Assembly (NCBI GenBank): GCA_037367355.1 | Contig: CM074704.1 | Location: 620,001 to 684,000, forward strand | Source of the DNA: Neoscytalidium dimidiatum | Lineage: Eukaryota; Ascomycota; Dothideomycetes; Botryosphaeriales; Botryosphaeriaceae | Length of the DNA: 64,000 nucleotides | Direction of reading: 5' to 3' | Shown here: positions 56,679 through 64,000 of the stretch, piece after piece | Position numbering within the stretch: position 1 is the stretch's first letter | Layout of the letters: the number at the start of each line of letters is the position of its first letter | Notes under the pieces: model-generated | The model's database searches: none | The model's input: the letters and a program-made list of their open reading frames with translations, nothing else | Told to the model about the DNA's origin: nothing | Made by a program: the position numbers and the translations under genes

Positions 56679-58533
56679 TTAATGGCACATCGTCGGCTTG
56701 GATGGATCATGGCTTTGTGCCCATCTCCCCGTAAATGCCCTGATCCTCTTCCCTGTAAAGAAGACCACCACGCCCAGCACTCCGAACAGCGCCGTCAACC
56801 CAGCATACGTCCCAAACGAGCCATCATACCCGTCCGTCTCGACGAACCTCGCCACGCCGTAGCTGGTCCCGAAGCTCACGAACCCGCGCAGCGCGCAGAT
56901 GATGACGAGGACGGGCCCGCCGCGCGCCGGGTACGAGTCGAGCAGGTAGGTGATGGCGGCGATGTTGGCGCCGACGAAGCAGAAGTAGTAGGCCGCGTTC
57001 GCGAAGACCAGCGCGAACCAGTGGTAGCGGTGCGGGCGCGCGCACGCCTGCCCGTAGACGGCGGCGGCCAGGACGCCGACCGGGATCGGGACGGCGAGCG
57101 GCAGCAGCCGGTTCTCGGGCTCGTGGATCCCGCCGTTGGCGCGCGCGCGCCGCTCGATCAGCCTGTCGGAGCCGAGCCCGAGCACGGGCAGCGCGACCAG
57201 CGCGGTGACGATCTGCCCCGCGTTGACGTACGAGGCCGCCGTCGCGGACCAGCCGTAGGGCGGCGCTTCGATGACCTGCGCGTAGGTGGTGCCGATGGCG
57301 ATGTTGACGCCGATGGTGAGCCCGTTGAGGCAGAAGGCCCAGAAGACGTTGGGGAAGAGGAGCACTTGGCACATGGCCTACGGGGCGGTCAGTGATGGTG
57401 GGTTGAGGGTGGATTGCGGAGTGTTGGTTGACCTTCAGCGTGTAGTAGGCTTGCTTCCAGTCGGCTGGCCCGACGAAGAGCCTCATGTCCGAGAGCACGG
57501 TGCGGGGTGCGAAGTTGACGAGATCGAGAGCGGGCCGCGTCGAGATGGTGACGGGGGCGAGCACTTCTTGCTCTGCTATGTCGCCACCACCGCTCGACCA
57601 CTGCACCATATCGTTGGCTTGGTATGCGCTAAGCGGTCGCTCGTACCGGGTCTCAGGAACGAAGAAGATGGACAGGATGAACTGCAGCACAGTGAGTGCT
57701 GCGCCGAGGATGTACCAGTATCGAGGCGTGATGGCGCCGGCGATCGGAGATGCGCAGAGAACGAGGACGGCACTGAGGATGGTTTGAGTTGCCGACTGCA
57801 GCATCAACATCTGACTCCTCTCGTGAAGGAAGTGGATTTCCTGATTCTCTCATCAGCCAGCCGTTTTCCTGAAGTGATATTCAGGACTCACCTGGACCAT
57901 GAGAGGCACAAGAGCCTCGCTCTGGCCGGCAGCTAGGCCGAGCACCAGCCGCGCTGAGAAGTGCCAGGTATAGTCCTTCGCAAACGCGCATAGTACAGCG
58001 GAGAAAATCAGTAAGAGGGTGGACGCCATGAACACTGGGCGGCGACCAATCGCCAAGGCCAGCGGTACTGAGATGATATTCCCGATCCCCATGAACATGG
58101 AAGGGTAAGTCATGAGTGCGGTGATGTCCGCATAGTCGGCACCGGCGGCAGCATAATCAGGAATGTAGAAACTGAGTAGTCCGCCGAAGCCAGAGACCAT
58201 CGACAAGCCGATGGACGAGACTGTCATCGCGTTCAGCAAGTCTTCGTGTTGTGCAAAGAAGGGTATCTTACAGACTGACACCAGCATGACAAAGACGAAC
58301 TTCCGCCATGGAGTTAAGTTCAACGGATCTGCCATCTCATCAGGTCGTTTACAGTCTTTCGGCGTCTCGGTAGTCTAACCACGTGGATCCGCGCTTGGTG
58401 TGGGAATCAAGCGAGTATCAGTCTCCTCCGCCAGTCTCACGGTTCCCGTCACATCGGAGACTGCTTGGGGCTTGGTGTAGCTGTCGACGACCTCGCGGTG
58501 TTCCACGGAAGCTTTGAACTTCGCGTCATCCAT
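56679..58533 (-). CDS. MFS transporter, second of the cluster
   Basis: Four exons in transcript order: 58533-58441, 58374-57892, 57840-57433, 57377-56679; 560 aa. Introns are 66, 51 and 55 nt. Landmarks are DPLNLTPWRKFVFVMLVSVC at the first helix, MTVSSIGLSMVSGFGGLLSF, LALAIGRRPVFMASTLLL, VQEIHFLHERSQMLMLQSAT and IFFVPETRYERPLSAYQ, as in the DHA1-type drug:proton and HOL1-like branch. About 12 helices. Intron 1 is notable: it is an exact multiple of three and carries the only in-frame stop (TAG at 58378-58376), so retaining it truncates the protein after about 52 residues. An alternative start would be the later ATG in DEMADPLNL. Substrate unknown, but probably the cluster's substrate or product. 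Confidence 0.85.
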
Positions 58534-59092
58534 GATGGCGGGACTGACAATTTCTGGGGGAGTTGATGAGGGCAGAGAAAAATTGCAACAAAGGTGGAGA
58601 AATGAGGAGGCAATGGGGAAGATGAAGCAGATCCTCGCTCTACAAGAGGGGATTATATGATACATTGTCTGTGCATTTTCTTGATGCCGGCATTACTACC
58701 GCGAATGGTCTATTGGCTGAAAGGTGGAGGGCGTGGCATTTCCCCAGATTGTGCTGTTTTCTCGGGGGTGGCTGTGCGGAATTGCGGGGGGTGGGATCTG
58801 TGGGCAGGAATGAGATTGGCTGGACCTGGTTCAGTTGTATTGTGGCGCCCAGACTACCAAGTCTCGGAAACTAACCGCGCGGCAACTTCCCACGTCGGAA
58901 AGGCGAGCCAGCAGAGTAGGTGAGCCATTTGCAATGTACTTTATCACCGCGTGATTGGTGAAAAGGAACGATATGTCTAACCATATACAGCAAGAAAGTG
59001 AGGTTACTTTCAACCAATGGCCAACCGCGGAGTCACTTAGTATGTAAGAGTGAGAATGCCAATGATATGAGTCTAATCGATCTATCGCACGA
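58534..59092. other. Intergenic region between MFS and hydrolase genes
   Basis: The MFS gene promoter lies at the left end, the hydrolase 3' flank at the right. ORFs here have no motif. Confidence 0.5.
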
Positions 59093-60928
59093 CTACACAG
59101 GCACGAAAGGCAAGATGACTTTACTCGGGTATTCACCACCAAAGTGTATCCTGTGAACCCCCTTGTTTCTCTCATGCTCGGGCCTTGGAGCAGAGTAGGA
59201 CTTGTATTCCGCAATACTGGGATATTGACCACCAACCTTCGCAAGCATGTGATTTAGCAAAACTGAAGGCTGCAATGGGCTTTAGGGACTTACCGCGATG
59301 TTTACCGTCTCTCCCGCCTCAAAGTCGATGCTCGCATTCCAAATGCCAATCTCCAGCCTGACGATGTCGCCCGGCGGGATCTTCTCCTCCACCTCATGAG
59401 GATGGAATGGGAACTGCGGGTGAATGCTCTTGCTCTCATCGATGGCTCGGTGAGATGCCCTCAACTGACCCACACTTCCCTGATGCAAGTTCAGACTCGC
59501 ACGCTCCTTCTCCGGGATCTCGTCGATTGATTTGACCGGTGTCGCTTCGACGGGGAAGTTCAGGTGCATCAATACCTTTCCCTCCCTGTCCTTCTTCCTC
59601 ACAATGACGTACACACACATGTCGTCCTTCTCCGGACAGGACATGTACAGTATCGCTTTTGGAAGGCCCAAGATCCTCGAGCGCTCCGTGAACGTGTAGT
59701 CGAACTCGGCCACGTTGCCAAACGTCTCCGAGTCGTACTCCTTCACCGCCGCCTGCCTCGGCCCTTCCTTCCCCAGCTTCCCGCCATCCTGGAGGAAGAG
59801 CTCGCGATACTCTGTCCCCGGAACGGGATAATCTTCCAGCACGACGTCCTCCACGGCCGGGCGATCGCCAAACCGCAGCACCGACCACCTCACCTTCGGC
59901 GTGTTCGCCTCCCACCCGTTCTCCTCGCCCTTGAGGTACCGGTCGAAGAAGACCGCCGGCTCCTCGTTGCTCTGCTCCTCCGCGTACAGCTCGAACCACT
60001 CCTGCTTGCTGCACCACTTGATCCACTTCCGCTCGTGCGGCACCTCCAGCCACGCGCGCACGCTCCCCATCGTGTGGATGCTCGACACGTCCGACCCGAC
60101 GATGAAGGCCGGCACCTCGATCTTCGTCATGTCGACCCGCTTGTCCTTCCAGTACACGTTGGCGGTCGGGCACCGGCGGTACATCTCGGCGAAGTCCTCG
60201 ACGCCGGTGCCGCCCTTGATGATCTCCGCGGTGATGAGGTCGAAGTTGCTCATGCTGAAGACGCCGCCGCGCACGAACTGCTCGCGGAACAGGTCGCCCA
60301 TGCCCTCCCACGGCGCGATGGCGCGCAGGCTCGGCGGCCGCAGCGCGGCGACGAACCACTGCGAGATGGCGAGGGCCGAGTTGCCGGCCATGCCGACGGC
60401 GCCGCTGCACCACGCCATGGCCGCCACCGCCTCCACCACGTCGAACCCGTCCTCGCCGTCCTGGCTGCCCATGACCGGGATCTGCCCGTCCGACCGGCCC
60501 GTCCCGCGCGAGTCGACCGACACGACGGCGTAGCCGCGCGCGCACCAGCGCGCCGGGTCCAGGCCCTCGAACTTCTCGAGCCCGGACAGCGCCGCGCGCG
60601 GCACGCAGCAGTGCCACACCGTCATGGGCAGCATCGCGAGCGCCGAGTACTTCTTGCCGTAGCACGACCACGACAGGATGGCCGGGACCGAGCGCGGCGC
60701 CGCGTCCGCCGGCCGGTACACGTCGACGTACAGCCGCGCGCCGTCGCGCACCGTGATCTCGACGTCGTGGTCGATCGTGATCGCGCTCGTCAGCGGCCGC
60801 GTGTCCGCCGCCTGCCGCCAGCCGGCGGGCAGGGTTTCGGATTTGCCCGGGTGGAAGCCTTGGTAGTTGTTTTTGCCTGGGATGGGGGGCCCGATGGGCT
60901 TGTAGGCGATTTGGAGGGGGATGGGCAT
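59093..60928 (-). CDS. CocE/NonD-type serine hydrolase (alpha/beta fold, S15-like)
   Basis: Two exons, 60928-59294 and 59236-59093, with a 57-nt intron, encode 592 aa. The start MPIPLQIAYKPIGPPIPGKN is the first good ATG. VEITVRDGARLYVDVYRP opens the fold, followed by VVSVDSRGTGRSDGQIPVMG and the nucleophile elbow GMAGNSALAISQW (Ser184). VGSDVSSIHTMGS carries the expected acid Asp280. The jelly-roll C-terminal domain (IPPGDIVRLEIGIWNASIDF to GGEYPSKVILPFVP) matches the family. Members hydrolyse esters or peptide-like bonds, such as cocaine esterase and X-prolyl dipeptidyl peptidases. At the place where relatives have the catalytic His (before QEW and FFDRYLKG) this protein has Cys306, in WIKWCSKQEW. 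It may be an esterase with altered chemistry or need another His. Divergent from the PhyH gene. Confidence 0.85.
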
Positions 60929-61561
60929 GGTTTGGGATGGGAGGGGGCTGTGGGTGGTATGTGTGGGCAGGTCTTGGGTTTGGTCCTTGCTGTTTCCGTA
61001 CAATGGGTGATTGCTACCGCTTCCTTGATAGAGAAATAAGAGGTACAATTGGCTCGGAGGTTCTTGTCAAAGAGAAGGGGAGCAGAAAACAAATCGTGGG
61101 ATTGGAAGAGCGAACGGAATCGCGGATCTTGGAGAACATTTCAAGACAGATATCGTTTCCGGGTTGTGGAGAGCGACGAGTTCGAGTCGTGATGGCAATG
61201 TCCCGGTTCGGATGATCTTCATGGCGCGTTTTCAGGGTCTTGCCCACCTTGCCGTGGGAACTGTGGCTGGTGTGGCATCGGAGACGATGAGGTGCGGAGG
61301 CGGGATGGTGCCGGAACTGCGGGGGATCACCGTGCTCCCCACACTTGACCTTCGCGTTTTGGGTAAGATGGCTTCGCCCCACTCCCGCAATCCCTACGGA
61401 ATTGCGTCCAGCACCTTGACTACACCTGCCGACGATGATAGACTATTTATTCCATTCCGAGAGCAGCTTGGAGACGGCATCATCAGCTAATATCCACACG
61501 GACTTGCAGATAGTTCTTTCAAGATACCACTTGGTTTTCATCTCTTACCTTCTCCAGCAAC
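60929..61561. promoter_or_regulatory. Divergent promoter between hydrolase and PhyH genes
   Basis: 633 bp shared by the two genes. An in-frame extension of the hydrolase ORF to 61048 is open but not family-like. No strong repeat was seen. Confidence 0.5.
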
Positions 61562-62677
61562 ATGGGCAGCTACGACTATTCGTCGAAAGACCTCCTCGAA
61601 CACGACGGCAAGACCACCTACGGGGACTGGCGCGATGACTTCCACCGCGACGGCATCGCTATCATCAAAAATGTGATCAGCCCCGAGCGTGCCGAGTACT
61701 ACCGCCAGAAGCAGATCGAATGGCTGCAGTCGTTCAAGCTCGGCTTCGATCCCAACGACAAAAGCACCTGGACGCAAGACCACCTGCCGGTCAGCTTCAA
61801 GGGTGGCATGTACTTCGCCTACTCGGTGACGCACGAGAAATTCATGTGGGAGGGCCGGACGTACGGACACCCTCGTCTCTGCATCGAATCCGAGGGAAGC
61901 TAATCGATCGGTGCTCCACAGCGAACCCAAGGTGCAGCAGATCTTCGCCGACCTCTGGGGCACGGACGAGTTGCTCTGCTCCTTCGACGGCATGAACATC
62001 ACGCTGCCCAAGCAGAAAGACCTGAGCTGGTCGCCCTGGCCGCACTGCGACCAGAACCCGCAGCGCAAGGGCATGCAGTGCGTGCAAGGGCTGCTCAACT
62101 TCGCGCCCAACGGGCCCGAAGACGGCGGACTGATCCTCATGAAGGGCTCCAGCAAGCTGTTCGACACGTTCTTCCGCGAAACGCGGCAGCAGGCGGCGCA
62201 CGAGGACGCTCCGCCGCCCGAGGAGGATTTCAAAGACCTTTTCATCTTCACGGAAGAGGACGTGAAGTGGTTCGAGGACCGCGGATGCGAGCTGATCAAG
62301 ACGTGTCTCGAGCCCGGCGATTTTGTGCTGTGGGACAGCAGGACCATGCACTATGCCAAGCACCCGGAGGGGGAGGTTATTCGGTCAGCGCAGTACATCT
62401 GCATGACCCCGGCGAAATTCGCGAAGACGGAGGACTTGGAGCTGAAGGCGCAGATGTTCAAGGAGCATCAGGGGACGACGCATTGGCCGCACTGGTGAGT
62501 CGGGTCTGCTCTCGGAGAGAGAAGGTCCAATAGCTGACGTATGATACTAGCAACATTCGCAAGCAGGGTCCGCCGATGAGGGATGGCAAGGTGGATCCGT
62601 TGAACAGAACAAAGCCGATCGAGCCTCCGGAGATTACCGACCGGATTTTGCAGTTGGCAGCAGTGAAGGCCTATTGA
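61562..62677 (+). CDS. PhyH-family Fe(II)/2-oxoglutarate dioxygenase
   Basis: Three exons (61562-61860, 61922-62494, 62551-62677) with introns of 61 and 56 nt encode 332 aa. The N-terminal part WRDDFHRDGIAIIKNVISPE is the usual PhyH opening. The iron site is WPHCDQNP (His141-x-Asp143), with the distal His in WDSRTMHYAKHP (His243 or His247). Other family cues are LWGTDELLCSFDGMNI, EPGDFVLWDSR and the end WPHCNIRKQGPP. Such enzymes hydroxylate or desaturate natural products and lipids using O2 and 2-oxoglutarate. The gene starts 633 bp from the hydrolase gene on the opposite strand and is followed by another dioxygenase, so it is probably a tailoring or catabolic oxygenase of the cluster. Confidence 0.9.
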
Positions 62678-63132
62678 GAGCAAGTGATAGATAAGAAGTT
62701 GGTCTGAAGGTAGTATCAATCAGCGAAAGTCACTTTTCTGCTAGCAAAGAAATGAATCACGTGTTAAATCGCGTATTTTGAAACGAGCAAAAGTCTGGAA
62801 CCAATTGATTTTCGACGCTCCCTAGATTTGCAAGTCGTTGGATTCGGAAGTTTGGTAAGGTTGCCGTGCTGGAGCAGGCCATCGCTGACGTGCTTGCGGG
62901 GAAATCGCACGAACACCAACCATTTGTGGAAAGCCGCGCCCTGCTATTCATCGGCGTACCGGAACGGATGGACGTGATTGGGAGACGTCAGACGGTCTGC
63001 TTGCTGAGAAACCGTGTTGCAGGAGAAGGAAGCGCTGCGGTTTCGCTGCAGTATGCGATCTTTTAAGACTGATGACCCGCGAGCCATGAATCAACTGCCC
63101 TTGAAGTGAGACCTCGGCTGGCGAACCTTAAA
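62678..63132. promoter_or_regulatory. Spacer and promoter of the last gene
   Basis: It separates the PhyH gene from the last dioxygenase. A GTG-started ORF here (62866-63066) has no motif. Confidence 0.5.
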
Positions 63133-64000
63133 ATGACGACGAAGGTTGAGACTCTGCAAGCGGCGCCGGAGCTGCCTCGCTACATACAGGTTCCGGAAAC
63201 AAAATATGAGCGTATGCAGTCAGCTGAGCTTACGAGTATGATACGTGGCATGCTAAGCAAGACAAACAGTGGACTGGGCCGATCTCGCAACACTTGACCT
63301 ATCCCAATTTGATGCTCCGGGAGGAAAACAGAAGCTGGCCTCACAGCTTTTCGACGCAATTCAGAATGTTGGTGAGTAGATGGAGCTAAGGAACTAGCGC
63401 AGCTGCTGAATAGTGGTAGGATTCTTCTACGTGATAGGCTTCGGATTGACGCAGGAAGAAGTGGACCGTCAGTTTGCCATTGGGAAAGAGCTGTTCAAAC
63501 TTCCCATGGAGGAACTGCTGAAGTATCGAGCAAATCTCGAAGAGGGCGGGTACAACGGGTACAAGCCGCTGGGATTACGAGAGATCCGGCCCGGAAAGTT
63601 CGACAACACGGAGATCTACAATATCCCAAAATTCATTCCCGCGTACGAGCAGGAGCATCCGGAGATCATCAAGCAGCACCGACCGGAAATCGAGCGGTTT
63701 GCGCGACATATCTTTGACGAGATCGTCAAGAAGCTGCTGGTCCTCGTGGCAATCGTTCTGGAGTTACCTGAAGAGTACTTCCTGGAAAGGCATCAATACG
63801 AGGACAGAAGCGACTGCCATCTCCGGTACATGAAGTATCACAAACGCAGTGCGCAGGAGAACGCAGAGCTCGACAATGTGTGGGTCAAGGGTCACACCGA
63901 CTTCGGCAGCCTGACGCTGCTGTTCCGTCAGCCAGTTGCATCGCTCCAAGTGCGCACCCCACAAGGCGAGTGGAAGTACGTGAAGCCACACCCGGCGAGC
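63133..64000 (+). CDS. 2-oxoglutarate/Fe(II) dioxygenase (isopenicillin N synthase-like), partial at the right edge
   Basis: Three exons seen so far (63133-63211, 63270-63371, 63420-64000), introns 58 and 48 nt, give 254 residues with the frame open at the edge. The DIOX_N part is clear: LDLSQFDAPGGKQKLASQLF, IQNVGFFYVIGFGLTQEEVD and KELFKLPMEELLKYRANL. The iron site starts at VKGHTDFGSLTLLF (His219-x-Asp221); the distal His and the RxS 2-oxoglutarate motif lie beyond the window. Full members are usually ~330-380 aa, so about a third is missing. It is the second iron dioxygenase in a row and the last visible cluster gene; whether further cluster genes follow cannot be told. Confidence 0.9.

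Noticed and set aside
58375..58380. Premature stop making the second MFS gene a pseudogene
   Set aside because: A phase-0 intron with GTGAGA donor and TTAG acceptor removes the stop exactly and leaves a full transporter.

Overview
The window is nuclear DNA of a filamentous ascomycete (Pezizomycotina, most likely a Dothideomycete). Genes are dense on both strands. Introns are mostly 46-90 nt with GT-AG ends and CTNAC-like branch sites, and exons joined across them give complete proteins that match fungal families. I find 26 protein-coding genes, two of them cut by the window edges. I find no rRNA, tRNA, CRISPR array or intact transposon. All functions are assigned by reading motifs, without database searches.

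The left half (about 1-32.8 kb) is conserved core genome. In order it holds a Tudor-like (hypervirulence-associated) protein with a mitochondrial-type N-terminus, a Cys-rich zinc-binding protein, a SUR7/PalI membrane protein, two conserved proteins of unknown function, an APC amino-acid/GABA permease, an SH3BGR/thioredoxin-fold protein, a 5-kb gene-free stretch, a bZIP factor, a PlsC-type acyltransferase, PalC of the ambient-pH/ESCRT pathway, a PDSW/NDUFB10-type complex I subunit and a small conserved Cys-containing protein. The space between the bZIP factor and the acyltransferase is full of short tandem repeats and a possible G-quadruplex.

From about 32.8 to 39 kb the DNA is more AT-rich and gene-poor. 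It holds a secreted six-exon protein, a coiled-coil protein with an awkward gene model and perhaps a decayed relic.

From 39 to 64 kb every gene looks accessory and metabolic: a Zn2Cys6 regulator, a DHA1-type MFS transporter, a PRISE-like reductase, a secreted SMP-30/lactonohydrolase-like protein, a classical SDR, an EthD-type protein, a regulator with two C2H2 fingers plus a Zn2Cys6 module, a second MFS transporter, a CocE/NonD-type hydrolase, a PhyH-family dioxygenase, and an Fe(II)/2-oxoglutarate dioxygenase that runs off the right edge. There are two regulators, two exporters or importers, a hydrolase, a lactonase-like enzyme, three reductases or barrel proteins and two non-heme iron oxygenases, but no PKS, NRPS or terpene synthase. 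The best reading is a catabolic or tailoring cluster that opens and oxidises an ester or lactone substrate. Shared CGGCCGA and TCGGCTATATA motifs in several intergenic regions hint at common control. The cluster may continue past 64 kb.
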